From positions 81,763,552 through 81,827,551 of the forward strand of contig NC_057815.1 of NCBI RefSeq assembly GCF_910594005.1: a DNA stretch of 64,000 nucleotides, written 5' to 3'. Of the stretch, positions 43,919-55,423 are shown piece by piece. Both the position numbers and the translations under genes were made by a program. The DNA comes from Cervus elaphus (Eukaryota > Chordata > Mammalia > Artiodactyla > Cervidae). The notes under the pieces were generated by a model. That model was given only the letters and a program-made list of their open reading frames with translations, did not search any database and was not told the DNA's origin. The first letter of the stretch is position 1. Every line of letters begins with the position of its first letter.

Positions 43919-44425
43919 AGAGTTAAATTTTAAATGAGTTTGAAATGTTAGACATCTCAGTGGAAAAATCAAGTAAGCAGTTTGATATGTGACTCTGAAA
44001 TTTAGGAGGGAGCTGAGATATAACCTTGAGGAGTTTTCAGCCTTCTGATGGCATTTTAACATGTGGTTAGGAGTTATGACAACAGGAGAGTGAGTAACGA
44101 TGGACAAGATCCCAAACACTGGGTTCTGGATTGCTAGAACATAAGATGTTAAGGAGCAGTGGGGACACCAGCAAATGGTACTCAAAATAAGCAGTAAGTC
44201 AGTAGGTACAAGGGAAATCAAAAGAGAATGCTGAATCGCATGCCAAGAAAAGCAGGAATATCAAGGTAGAGGTAGTAAGCAAGGATATGAGATGATGCTG
44301 ACATGCTATCAAAAATAGGGCTATGAACTTACTAAAAATCTAGGAAGATCTGCTGTGTAGATTCCAACAAATGAAACCAAAACCAGATGTTTCAGCCAAA
44401 ACTAAATATAGAAAAATGAAAATAG
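43919..44425. other. Unassigned DNA
   Basis: A minus-strand 124-codon open frame (43847-44221) starts in the CHR SINE and has no known domain. Probably chance. Confidence 0.4.
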
Positions 44426-44618
44426 ACTTGACCCTTGAACAAAGGGGGAAAGTTAATTTGCATATTACTTATAGGTAGCCTTCTGTATCCATGGTTTCTC
44501 TGCATCCAGGAATTCAACCCACCAGGGAACATGCAGTTATTCAGTATTACTACTGAAAAATGTCCACATGTAAGTGGACCCATGCAGTTCAAATCCACAC
44601 TGTTCGAGTCAAATAATT
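44426..44618. repeat. Possible old DNA-transposon-like repeat
   Basis: Starts GACTTGACCCTTGAACAAAG and ends CACACTGTTCGAGTCAA, with partly complementary ends (TTGAAC/GTTCGA, GACTTGA/TCAAATAA). The inner part TAAGTGGACCCATGCAGTTC resembles a common old mammalian repeat that I cannot name. No TSD identified. Confidence 0.45.
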
Positions 44619-45267
44619 GACTTCAGAATATGTGGATTATTTTTCCTTATCTTTTTTCTAACTAAATTTTCTTCATATCATTATAAGAATTTTGATAAAA
44701 GAATGTATATTTACATTCTTCCAATGAGCATCAAGTTACAATCACCATTGTGGTGGACATATCCCTTACTGGTAGCTGTGTAAACTTGCTTGTATATTTT
44801 CTTGCTTCAGTGGCTCTCCTTTAAAGATATTTTCCAAATCCTTTAACATTGTTCACAATGTCTTCCATCATTCTAACCACTCAACTTTCTGCCCTTCCTT
44901 TGTCACATTTTATGGATGATGACACAAAACTATATTTTGTTTGCTGAAACTACCTCGCTTTTTTCTCTAAATTTAAGTCCTTCACAAAAACTTCTGCTTT
45001 CACAATCAACTTAATATCTACCTGTTAGTCAGAAGTTCTGTCATCATTTCCTCTCAGAAGCCTCCTTTGAATTGCAAAATTAGGTTAGGTTTCCACACAG
45101 ATCCCAAACTAGGGAAAGTCTTCCAGCTTTAGAAATTCACCCAGGTGGCAGCATCCTTTCCTCAACCCTAAAAATGCAAACTGTCTGACTGCATTTCCTG
45201 TACTGCAATATGGGATTACACAACATCCTCCTAAAGAAAATGCCTTCTTTGCCTCCAGATAACTCCA
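44619..45267. other. Unassigned DNA
   Basis: Nothing recognised apart from pyrimidine-rich stretches. Confidence 0.4.
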
Positions 45268-45474
45268 GGTGGGGAAGAGGTAAAGAAACTGCCTTCCAAT
45301 ACAGGACACTCAAGGGACTTGGGTTTGATACCTAGGTTGGGAAGATCCCCTGGAGAGGGAAATGGCAATCCACATCAGTATTCTTGCCTGGAAAATTCCA
45401 CGGACAGAAGAGCTCGGCAGGCTACAGTCCATGGGGTCACAAAGAGTTGGACATGAGTGAGCATGCACACCCAT
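45268..45474 (+). mobile_element. Bov-tA-type SINE
   Basis: Head CCAGGTGGGGAAGAGGTAAA, body GGGAAGATCCCCTGGAGAGG and 3' end TGAGCATGCACACC. It abuts the inverted BovB segment without a spacer. Confidence 0.87.
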
Positions 45475-45920
45475 TCCAGTCCATTTTAGTTCACTGATTC
45501 CTAAAATGTCAGTGCCCACTCTTGCCATCTCCTGTTTGACCAGTTCCAATTTACTTTGATTCATGGACCTAACATTCCAGGTTCCTAAACAATATTGTTC
45601 TTTACAGCATCAGATTTTACTTCCATCACCTATCACATCCACAACTGGGTGTTGTTTTTGCTTTGGCTCCATCTCTTCTTTCTTTCTGGAATTATTTCTC
45701 CACTCTTCTCCAGGAGCATATTGGGCACCTACAAACCTGGGGAGTTCATCTTTCAGAGTTATAACTTTTCTGCCTTTTCATACTGTTCATGGGGTTCTCA
45801 AGGCGAGAACACTGAAGTGGTTTACTATTCCCTTTTCCAATGGACCATGCTTTGTCAGAACTCTCCACCATGACCTGTCCATCTTGGGTGGCCCTACACG
45901 GCATGGCTCATAGTTTCAAG
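45475..45920 (-). mobile_element. BovB LINE, 5' (endonuclease) segment in inverted orientation
   Basis: The only endonuclease-domain BovB text in the window. On the minus strand it gives ELVKQEMARVGTDILGISEL and TG, the start of the APE-type endonuclease. Further upstream lies the ETMSHAV-coding segment. It is immediately followed at 45921 by BovB text in the opposite orientation. Confidence 0.85.
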
Positions 45921-46117
45921 CGGGCCTTCAGAAGCATCACTACGAACAAAGCTAGAGGAGGTGATGGAATTCCAGTTGAGATATTTCAAATCCTAAAAGA
46001 AGATGCTGTGAAAGTTTGAGCAAGCTGCAGTAAATGGGGAAGGACAGGGAAGCCTGGTGTGCTTCAGTCCATGGGGTCTCAGAGAATCAGACACTACTGA
46101 GCAACTGAACAACAGCA
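45921..46117 (+). mobile_element. BovB LINE, RT-proximal piece joined to 3' end
   Basis: 45921-46010 encodes the segment just upstream of RT (TTNKARGGDGIPVEI) on the + strand. From about 46011 the sequence jumps to the BovB 3' end (GGACAGGGAAGCCTGGTGTG ... GCAACTGAACAACAG), so most of RT is deleted. Together with the inverted endonuclease part it looks like a single rearranged insertion. Confidence 0.82.
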
Positions 46118-47591
46118 ATTCAATGGATGACTTTAATTATAAACATCATGTCTGGAATGCTGCTCAGCCCATCATATCAAAGATGTTTATAGACAAACCT
46201 GATTTCACATTCAGATCATGTAATTCACATTGGAGATCACATCTAGGCCAGGACAGAGCTCTGCTGTCATGATGTAGATTTCTGGCATCAGAAATACCTC
46301 CATGTGCCACTTGGGACTGCCCTTATATGAAATGAACATTGCGAGTAGGCAGGTTAGGATTGTGCTGGCAGGGCTGCACAGGGAAAAATTACGCAGGCCA
46401 TTACCAACCAGTTCCAGGTGCAGCTGAAGTTGCTTTGGTCTCTCTCTTTCCTTAGTATCATAACACAGTGAAACTAGCATTACCCCTTTTAAGGATCTCA
46501 GGGAACAAGTGTAGGTTAACTTGTCTCTCAACTGCCTCTGGGAAAATCAGCAGTATTTTTTTGTCTTGTCGGCATATAAATACACTTCATCTTGGAATGT
46601 ATATGCAAATAGTCTCAGAACCTAGACATTAAGAATAAACGTCCATTTGTAAGATTTTTTTTTTCAGGGACACAAATGTACTTGTTATTTCAGTATCACA
46701 ATCAAATTGAAATATAGATGCGTGCTATTCAAGAATACTTAAAATATTAAAAGCATTCAAGTTTAATGTCTATTCAATTCAAGATTTATGTAAAACAGAG
46801 AGTATATTAGATTCCACATTTTCAGTAATCACCATTTTATTTTTTAAACAATAAAACTATCTACCTTTTAAAAAAAGGCCATGAGTAAATGTAATAAAAT
46901 ATATACTTAGTTTGACCTTGGTTAATAATTGCAGATGTATAGTTATTTTAATCCATTTTTAAGTATTTATATTCCAATTATTCTATAATGAAAATCCATT
47001 ATTTTCAAAGTTACTGCAAAACCATCTTTAAGTTGACATTTGAGGAAATTTTACTTTGAATTGTTTAAATTTTGCAAAGGTTCGTTAGTGATTTTAGAAG
47101 ATTATCTCTCTTTTTCCCTTCTAGTGGTAATTTCTTTTCTAGTGTTAACTTTTAAAGAAAGTAATTATATAGAAATGAAGTAATTATATGGCTTAAAAAA
47201 AGACATTTTGCTTTCACTTCTTCTATCTCTGTAGGGTACTTAAGACTGAATATTAAAATGGCTTAATATGAAATTGCTACAAACTTCAGAAATGCCTTTA
47301 CTCATTATCTTTCTGAGACATCTGTCAATATTTATTTGCTAATAGACTAAGCAATCAGCCTCAGTAAATAAAATATCAGATCCGAATACATATATCATTT
47401 ATGCAATTAAAGGAATGCTTAGAGATAGGATTTTAGCATGATAATTATGTCAAATATCCTACTTATACAGATTTTTTTCTTCACGAAAACTAATAGGCAG
47501 TGAAGCTGACAGAACAGTAATGACATTCCTTAGGTTTTCCTCCTATTGTTCAATGATTGCATTGTTGACATCTGTAAGATGCTTGGTAGTG
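46118..47591. other. Unassigned AT-rich DNA
   Basis: About 1.5 kb. A 106-codon minus-strand frame (46211-46531) without known domain; the surrounding 46130-46540 is less AT-rich than its flanks. No repeat recognised. Confidence 0.4.
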
Positions 47592-47803
47592 GTGGTGGTT
47601 TAGTTGCGAAGTCCTCTCTGACTCTTGCAACCCCATGGACTGTAGCTTGCCAGGCTCCTCTTTCCACGGGATACTCCATGCAAGAATACTGAAGTGGGTT
47701 ACCATTCCGTTCTCCAGATGATATTCCTGAGTCAGGAATCAAACTTGGGTCTCCTGCATTGCAGGCAGATTCTTTACCGACTGAGCTATGAGGGAAGCCC
47801 TCT
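47592..47803 (-). mobile_element. Bov-tA-type SINE, inverted
   Basis: Left side GGTGGTGGTTTAGTTGCGAA, right side CGACTGAGCTATGAGGGAAG. It is 11 bp from the next BovB. Confidence 0.88.
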
Positions 47804-47814
47804 CTAAGATGCTT

Positions 47815-48836
47815 CAGTTCAGTTCAGATGCTCAGTCGTGTCTGACTCTTTGAGACCATATGAACCACAGCATGCCAGGCCTCCCTGTCCATCATCAACT
47901 CCCGGGGTTTACTCAAACTCATGCCCATTGAGTCGGTGATGCCATCCAACCATCTCATCCTCTGTCATCCCCTTCTCCTCCTGCCCCCAATCCCTCCCAG
48001 CATCAGGATCTTTTCCAATGAATCTTCTCTTCACGTCAGGTGGCCAAAGTATTAGAGTTTCAGCTTCAACATTAGTCCTTCCAATGAACACCCAGGACTG
48101 ATCTCCTTTAGGATGGACTGGTTGGATCTCCTTGCAGTCCAAGGGACTCTCAAGAGTCTTCTCCAACACCACAGTTCAAAAGCATCAATTCTTCAGCTCT
48201 CAGCTTTCTTCACAGTCGAACTCTTACATCCATACATGACTACTGGAAAAACCATAGCCTTGACTAGATGGACCTTTGTTTGCAAAGTAATGTCTCTGCT
48301 TTTTAATATGCTATCCAGGTTGGTCATAACCTTCCTTCCAAGGAGTAAGCATCTTTTAATTTCATGGCTGCAATCACCATCTGCAGTGATTTTGGAGCCC
48401 CAAAATATAAAGTCTGACACTGTTTCCACTATTTCCCCATCTATTTCCCATGAAATGATGGGACAAGATGTCATGACCTTAGTTTTCTGAATGTTGAGCT
48501 TTAAGCCAACTTTTTCACTCTCCTCTTTCACTTTCATCAAGAGACTTGGTTCCTCTTCACTTTCTGCCATAAGGGTGGTGTCCTCTGCATATCTGAGGTT
48601 ATTGATATTTCTCCTGGCAATCTTGATTCCAGCTTGTGCTTCTTCCAGCCCAGCGTTTCTCATGATGTAATCTGCATATGAGTTAAATAAGCAGGGTGAC
48701 AATATACAGCCTTGACATACACCTTTTCCTATTTGGAACCAGTCTGTTCCATATCCAGTTCTAACTTTTGCTTTCTGACCTGCATATAGGTTTCTCAAGA
48801 GGCAGTTCAGGTGGTCTGGTATTCCCGTCTCTTTTA
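47815..48836 (-). mobile_element. BovB LINE with 236-codon ORF, inverted
   Basis: 3' end complement CTTCAGTTCAGTTCAGATGC at the left, 5' truncation in RT near 48836. The minus-strand ORF 48193-48903 (236 codons, its first ~20 outside BovB) covers RT from IPDHLNCLLRNLY through GKGVCQGCILSP. The catalytic motif is LRYAEDTT, with Glu replacing the first of the two conserved Asp after YA. It then runs to ITADGDCSHEIKR. It is the best-preserved BovB here, yet truncated and catalytically changed. Confidence 0.93.
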
Positions 48837-50407
48837 AGTGGAAGCAAATGCCCGAACAAATAGGGATCCAGTTTATGAATCCAATAAATGAATCAAATCC
48901 CATTTATAAAAGTAATGTAAAAGTCAAGGTCAGTAACTGATGATCAACTAGAGCAAAGCTGTTATTCATGTGGAAGCAATAGGCTTTCTGTAACTTTGTA
49001 AAACTTACTCTGTTAATAGTTATTAAGTGATTTACAGTGCCTATTAGCCTTCGATTTACTTACAGACTTGAGGAAGTTACTTAAACTCATTGAAGTACAT
49101 AAAAAGCATCTATAGTTTGGGCTTATAAAATACATTTTATATAAATTGCGAGAATTTTGAGATAAAATGTGTGCATGTTTATGCAAAATATCCAACATTA
49201 ATAGATTTTCAAAGCAGGCTAGTTAGATCCATTAGATTAATTAGAGAAATAAAAAAATTAGAAGACAGTAAATAATCAAGTCCTTAAAAAAATGATACTT
49301 TGTCTATTCTACAAGACAATGATTATTTTAATCAAATTCTGAAATGACCTCAACATTTTGGACAAACTTGTATGTATATACAGCTATGGACTTGTATGTG
49401 TTCATTTCAGCCCTGGCTATATTCGTGAATGATGTGAGGCTTCTACAGTGTTTTTCCTTCTCTAGGGAGGAAAAAATATATATAAATATATGTGGCACTC
49501 TATAATATAATATATATTAATATGAATATATAATATAAATTATATATATATATATATATCTTTTACTTGGAAAAATGGTAGTGTGAGGGACACAAAATAA
49601 AAAAAATGACAAAATACAGAAAGAAAAGAAAGACCTTAGAGTAAAAGAATTGTGGTAAAATCCTACTACCAGCTCATAATAGTCTTTAGAATACCCAAAC
49701 TTTATCTGAAAGTTATCAATAATGCTTCTATCTTTACAAAGTTTTTGAGACAATTTAGTGAGCTAATGAATGGGACAACTATCCATCACAGAGTAAGTTG
49801 TTAATAAGTTAATAACTTAGCCTCCTACAAAAATTCTACCTCTCTTTAGCATTGAAAATATCTGTAACTCCAAATTAAAATTGTCTTTGGCAACTAACCC
49901 AAGTTTATATAATATTATGAGAGAGAAAAACTGTTTATTATACATGGCCATTTAAGTGTAAAAATTCAATAACTCCAATCTGAAGAATTTTTGAAGAGAG
50001 GTATAGAAGAGAAATTTGGCCGAGTATTCATTTTTCTAATGGAATATAAATGATTATTATCTATAGATCCCAGGGCAATGAAGACAAAACTCAATAATGT
50101 GTTAAATTTTGAAAGAATAACTATCAAATATTTCAAGTGTTATTAATTTCATACCAACAAGTTATTGCTTATATGATACAATCCTCTATCTATAATATCT
50201 CAGTAAGTTAAATATAACTATCTATAGATTCAAATAAGGGTCATTTCTTGGGAGAACTTCTGTAGAACTTTAACTATAAAATAAAATAGTCATTCTATCT
50301 TTGTTGTTCCTTGTGAAATACAGTACATTTCACAAGGCCCAACAAAATCTTTTCAGATTTAAATATGAAGCTTTTTTTCTGATATAATAACAAAACAGTT
50401 TTGTCAT
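48837..50407. other. Unassigned AT-rich DNA with TA tract
   Basis: Contains a degenerate TA-rich block at 49476-49560. No gene or interspersed repeat recognised. Confidence 0.4.
49476..49560. repeat. Degenerate TA-rich low-complexity tract
   Basis: Alternating TATATAAATATA and TATAATATAA units ending in (TA)10 at about 49540-49558. Confidence 0.85.
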
Positions 50408-50553
50408 TGTACAGTCTCTAAGTTGTGTCCAACTCTTTGTGACCCCATGGACTGTTGCACACCAGACTTCCGTGTCCTTCACCATCTCCCAGAATTTGCT
50501 CAAACTCATGTCCATTGAATTGGTGATGCCTTCCAACCATCTCATCCTCTGTT
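50408..50553 (-). mobile_element. BovB LINE terminal fragment, inverted
   Basis: Complement of the last ~145 bp of BovB: CTCTAAGTTGTGTCCAACTC to CCAACCATCTCATCCTCTG. Confidence 0.87.
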
Positions 50554-51089
50554 AATATACACTAAAAGAGACAAAATTCAATATCACGTTAAACAAATAA
50601 AGACTATTGGATTTTTTTCTCTCTTCTTGCATACACTTGACAATTTAAAGAAAGAGCATGATGATGTTAAGTTCTAGCATTTTTAATGTGAGTTATAATA
50701 GACAGGTAGTTATCATTTGAAAAGATTATGAACTTGGATTCTGAAGTGGGAGGTCAAATCCTACCACTTCTATTAACTCTAAATTTTATTTCTTTGTATT
50801 TTCCTCAAATATAAGATGAAGCTTTTGTCCAGATCTCTTCATCCTGAATTCTCCATCTCACAGAAGCCGGGGAACAGCAGTTATGTGAAACCACTTATTG
50901 GGCAGTCTTTCACAGGAAGAGAAGCGCAGTACGGAGTTGAGTTACACAGCTTTATGGATATCATCAATTTGTGATGGAACTCTAAACTTAAGTTTTGTTA
51001 CATGTACAGTTATTATCCTGTATGTTCTTTCATGCTCCCTTCCAGGCTAAGTCTCCTAGCAACCACAGATTTTATTTATACCACCAGAG
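50554..51089. other. Unassigned DNA
   Basis: No gene recognised. Decayed L1 text may begin before 51090. Confidence 0.35.
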
Positions 51090-51420
51090 AATATTTTTGC
51101 GTCTTCTACAAGTCCATATAAATAGCATACCTATTCTTGCTTTTTTGACTCCAAAGAATATTTTTAGTTTCCCTATTGCTGAGAAGTACTCCATTGCTCA
51201 ACTATACCACAGTGTGATTATCCATTCTCTTGCTAACGTACAACTGAGTTGTTTGGTTAATCATGGATAAGGTTGCTACAACCATTTTTGAACAAGCCAT
51301 GTTTAGACATATATTTTCATTTTCTTAAATAAATACCTAGTGGCAAAATTGCTAGGTTACAAGATATCAGTGTATCTTAACTATTTAAGATAAGGCAGTT
51401 TTACCAACATATTGGGGGAC
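51090..51420 (-). mobile_element. Old L1 LINE fragment, inverted
   Basis: Complement of the L1 region near the end of ORF2: AGTACTCCATTGCTCAACTA, GTGTGATTATCCATTC and AAATAAATACCTAGTGGCAA. Strongly diverged; boundaries approximate. Confidence 0.7.
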
Positions 51421-52025
51421 AGCTCTCTACAGACCTCTCACGTTTTGAGGTGTTTTGTGGGCAGAGATAATGACTGTTTTTGCTCCGGACACCAGGTTCA
51501 TGTTGCATATAGAAAAGCCTTGGAAAGTAGAGATGGTGTCCATGTCTCTAGAAAGGGACAGGTTTGCTTATTGTCAAGTGTAGTAGAAGAAATGCCTTCC
51601 TCCAGGGTTCCTTCTCCCTAACATGCCCCACTGCATGCCGTGTCCAAGTGTTACAGACTTTCCTTTCATCATCCCCTGGGAACTGGGCCTCAGGGAACAG
51701 GCACAAATGCTAACACCTTGGTTCTTGCCATTGCTGTGAATACGGAACTGCCCTTTATTTTTGGTTCAGGAGTCTTCTGTTTCCTTCTAGCATCCATGAA
51801 TCTGTGGCAGACTTAGTTGTTGCCTTGCAAATAGGGTAAAACCTCTTTCTAGTTTTCTGTGGTTTGGTAACAAGGATTAGACGTTGAAAAAATATGAATT
51901 CCTGGAAAAAGAAGGATGAAACAGAAGTACATTGAAATCAACAGGAAGCATGTTAATCAAATTGTATGGCTAACAGGTGAGATGTTTGCAGGCTGAGTTC
52001 AACAAGTAGGTTAAAAACAACTGCT
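51421..52025. other. Unassigned DNA, moderately G/C-rich
   Basis: No domain in the 69-codon frame at 51412-51621. No repeat recognised. Confidence 0.4.
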
Positions 52026-52235
52026 TAGGGGCTTCTCTGGTGGCCCAGAGTTAAGACTTTGCCTTCCAATGCAGAAGGTGTGGGTTAGGTCTCTGGTCAG
52101 GGAGATAAGATCCCACATGACTTATGGCCAAAAAATCAAAAGTAAAGAAATAAAAAAACCATCAAACAGCAGCAGTATTGTAACACATTCAATAGAGACT
52201 TTAAAAATGGTCCACATCAATTTTTTTTTTAATTG
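52026..52235 (+). mobile_element. CHR-type (tRNA-Glu) SINE
   Basis: Head GGGGCTTCTCTGGTGGCCCA, B-box-like GGGTTAGGTCTCTGGTCAGG, then GATAAGATCCCACATGACTT and a long A-rich tail ending in ATAGAGACTTTAAAAATGGT and a T run. Typical of the longer CHR subfamilies. Confidence 0.85.
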
Positions 52236-53574
52236 TAAAAAACCCCCACAACTGCTTAAATGGTATGCTGATTGCTGCTAATCCTCCTCCAGGTAGGATG
52301 ACTTCCTCACTGATCTGGCAATCATCCTCAAGCTTATCCATTATGACAGTTAGTACGAAGATATGTATTTGATGGCAGAAGCTCTTACCTGCCCCCCTCC
52401 CCCACCCACACACACTTTAGGCCATCTTTACAAGGACACAAACCTGTCCTGACAGTGAAAGGAGAGCTATTCACAACTGCTAGGTACATGAACCAGGTCA
52501 ATTATTAAATCTTTGGCTGGTAGACATTCTTGGAAGAGAAGGATATAGAGGTTGCATGCTGCTTCTCAAGACAGGATGACAGCAGTCAAGCATCTTCTAC
52601 AGGCTACCATGCCAACCTTCCATCCACCCAGACATAAAACTAAAAGGTCTCAGAGGTTCTGTTTGTGTGTTTGTGCACTGGGTCTTGGCTACTGCAATAA
52701 AGCTCTGACCTTCTGAGAGAGATTTCTCTAAAACAGGAAAAAAAACATTGGTAAATCGTAAATGAGGCATTGACCAGTATGCAAGCTTATATTGTGCTAG
52801 ATTTGATTTATAAGGCTGATGAAATGGCCCATTGACAGATGGGCAATTTAATGTTATTTGTGGTTCCACTGCTCACATACTCTTTCTATTGATGTTTTGC
52901 ATGCTTCTACTATAAGTACTTATAAATTCAAGAGGGATTTTGTTCCTTTGGGGCCTGTGGCATAGAGAGTCTCTGCTAAGTCACTTCATTCTATCTCCTT
53001 ATCCTCATACAGATGGTGCAATGGGAACAATGCAATATTTGAGGTAGAGGAAACAAAATTGCAACCTTGATTAAGGACTTAGTGCATCACAGGTAGTAAG
53101 AGACATGGTATCTCATGACAACAGCCCTGCATGTAAAGCTAACAGGAACTGGGATCTTACAGAGGACAATCAATTGAATTCCATTCTTGCTCTCATAGTT
53201 TTTGTTGTTACAGATACTGTGATTATAAAAATATTACAACTGTTACTGAATCTTTTGCACAAATTTGTTGGTATGTCATCATCTTAGATACTGCCAACAC
53301 TTATTTTTCTATTCCCAAGGCACCCAAGAACCAAGATTGATTTGCATTCATGTGGCAAGCCCTTTAATATATCTTTGTAGTATTCCCTCAGGGATATAAT
53401 AATCCTGCCATTTTAAACCCGAGGCTGGGTCATGATTTGGTGTGAGTGTCTCTACATTCTGTGGTGCCAAGTTTTCACTATGAAGATAATGCCTTGTTAG
53501 TTGGCAAGTCAGAAATCTCATTTCAAAGGTCCTTATGGCAACGTTATCATACCTCCATCAGTAGAAGCAGTTGG
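52236..53574. other. Unassigned DNA
   Basis: About 1.3 kb with no recognised repeat. The frames at 52597-52869 and 53105-53287 have no known domain. Confidence 0.4.
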
Positions 53575-53603
53575 GGTGTGTGTGTGTGTGTGTGTGTGTG
53601 TGT
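53575..53603. repeat. (GT)n microsatellite
   Basis: About 14 GT units abutting the tail of an inverted SINE, a common birthplace of such repeats. Confidence 0.92.
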
Positions 53604-53716
53604 TAGTCACTCAGTTGTGTCCAAATCTTTGCGACTCCGTGGACTATATAGCCCTCCAAGCTCCTCTGCCCTTGGAATTATCTAGTCAAGAATACTGGAG
53701 TGGGTTGTCCTTACCT
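53604..53716 (-). mobile_element. Partial Bov-tA SINE, inverted
   Basis: Only the tail-side half is present (TTAGTCACTCAGTTGTGTCC to AGTCAAGAATACTGGAGTGG). The head half is missing and the ERV remnant begins directly after. Confidence 0.85.
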
Positions 53717-53724
53717 TTTCCATC

Positions 53725-54775
53725 CTGACAAAATTCAGGGATCCACCTACCAAGTAAAATTTCTTGAGACTATGTGGGTGTATTCACAACTCTCAGATCC
53801 TATAGCATTCAAGGAAAATTGCTTTCTCTTCATCCAAAAGTATTACCAAAAACAAGACCCAGGATTTGATTGGATTTGTAGGTTTTGGAGACAGTATGCC
53901 TCATGTAGGCATTCTACTTGGTCTCTTGTATCAGCTAACTGCAAATCAGCAGCCATTGAGTAGAGCCCAATCCAGAGGCTTCATGAGGAACAGGTCAACA
54001 AGCAGCGGCATGCTGTTTACATTTGAAGCTCCACTATCCTAATGACCACTTCAGATGACATGGTCCTTTAATGGATGATTTGGCCAAATGAATCCTCTGG
54101 CAAAGGGTGTTGGCCTCCAGCATGGGGCTTCCTTTGGGCTTTTGAGTCTTCACCTTCCTGACCCTACTATGAGGTGCATCTCTTTTGGAAAATAGTTGTC
54201 AGATGGCTTTCATGCTCTTGTTAAATGAATGGATGAACCAAGACACAAGTCATGAATCTTTGGCCTGAGAGTCCCATATTAGTATGGCTTAACTCAGACT
54301 TAATCCTTACTATCAGGATGGAATGTCCACCCAAACTCCCTTGTAAAATGGAAACGAAATATTTAGGAGCATTGCCTGGCCCCTTCAGCATCTTGGCTTT
54401 CCATGAAAAAGTAGCAGTTATTCTTTTGGGGGAAATTTTGTTCTCCTTTCTACTGCCTGAAGTGAATCTACTGCCTCCATGGGGTCCCTTGATTCATAGA
54501 GGTTCTCCTAAATGCTTGAGCTTATTTCATGGATGGTTCATCTACACTAAAATGCAATAGTATCCACTGGGACGTTGCACCTGTTGAAACTCAGCACCAA
54601 CTGTACAGAATTGAAAACAGGCATGGTTACTCTGCTTAACCGGCAGAACTCAAGGTCATATATCTGGTCAATACTGCCTTCGATGAACTTTGTTTTTACT
54701 GACCCTTGGACTGTTGTTAATTGCTTAACTGTTGGTTTGCCTCTGGAAAATTACAAACTGGCATATTAAAAACAA
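53725..54775 (+). pseudogene. Ancient endogenous retrovirus pol remnant (RT connection to RNase H)
   Basis: Scattered pol-like motifs in shifting + frames: STYQVKFLETMW (end of RT) at about 53738, a connection-like RFWRQYA at about 53875, the RNase H pair AELKV (54645-54660), and FTDPWTVVNCL (54691-54725) resembling the TDSW RNase H core of non-gamma ERV families. A 102-codon open piece (54252-54560) lies between. Frameshifts and stops are frequent and no LTRs are visible. It is much older than, and different from, the provirus at 10455. Assignment rests on motif order, not on a search. Confidence 0.5.
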
Positions 54776-55002
54776 TATTCTTTATATGTCTTAATTTTTT
54801 TCATTATCATTGTTTAACTCTTGCTATTTTAACATTATTTTTCTTCTATCATTACTACTTTCTGTGTTTTCTCTTAGAAATTTGATTTACTCCCAAATTG
54901 TGGATGTTTATCTCATTTTCTTCTGAAATCCATATAGATTTAGCTTTTTTGTTAAGGTCTTTGATGCATCTCAAAATTATTAGTCTTACAATGTAAGACA
55001 GT
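54776..55002. other. Unassigned AT-rich spacer
   Basis: No repeat recognised. Confidence 0.35.
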
Positions 55003-55199
55003 GAAATTGAAAATGAGTCGCTCAGTTGTGTCCGGCTCTTTTGGACACCATGGACTATACTGTCCTTAGAATACTCCAGGCCAGAATACTGGAGTGGGTA
55101 GCCTTTCCCTTCTCCAAGGGATCTTCCCAACCCAGGGATTGAACCCAGGTCTTCTGCATTGCAGGTGCATTCTTTACATGCTGAACAACAAGGGAAGAC
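55003..55199 (-). mobile_element. Bov-tA-type SINE, inverted
   Basis: Tail GAAATTGAAAATGAGTCGCT to head complement CTGAACAACAAGGGAAGACT. More diverged than the copy that follows. Confidence 0.88.
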
Positions 55200-55210
55200 T
55201 CATAATGTAA

Positions 55211-55423
55211 AGTGAAAGTGAAGTCACTCAGTCGTGTCCGACTCTTTGTAACCCCATGGACTGTAGCCTACCAGGCTCCTCCATCCATGGGATTTTCCAG
55301 GCAAGAGTACTGGAGTGGGTTGCCATTTCCTTCTCCAGGGAATCTTCCAGACCCAGGGACTGAACCCAGGTCTCCTGCATTGCAGGCAGATGCTTTACCA
55401 TCTGAGCCACCAGGGAAATTCCC
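55211..55423 (-). mobile_element. Bov-tA-type SINE, inverted, with 10-bp target duplication
   Basis: Flanked by cataatgtaa (55201-55210 and 55424-55433). Near-consensus body, so younger than its neighbour. Both lie in the same orientation only ~10 bp apart. Confidence 0.9.

Noticed and set aside
43847..44221. 124-codon minus-strand ORF
   Set aside because: Begins inside the CHR SINE, continues into unassigned DNA, has no recognisable domain and no splice context.
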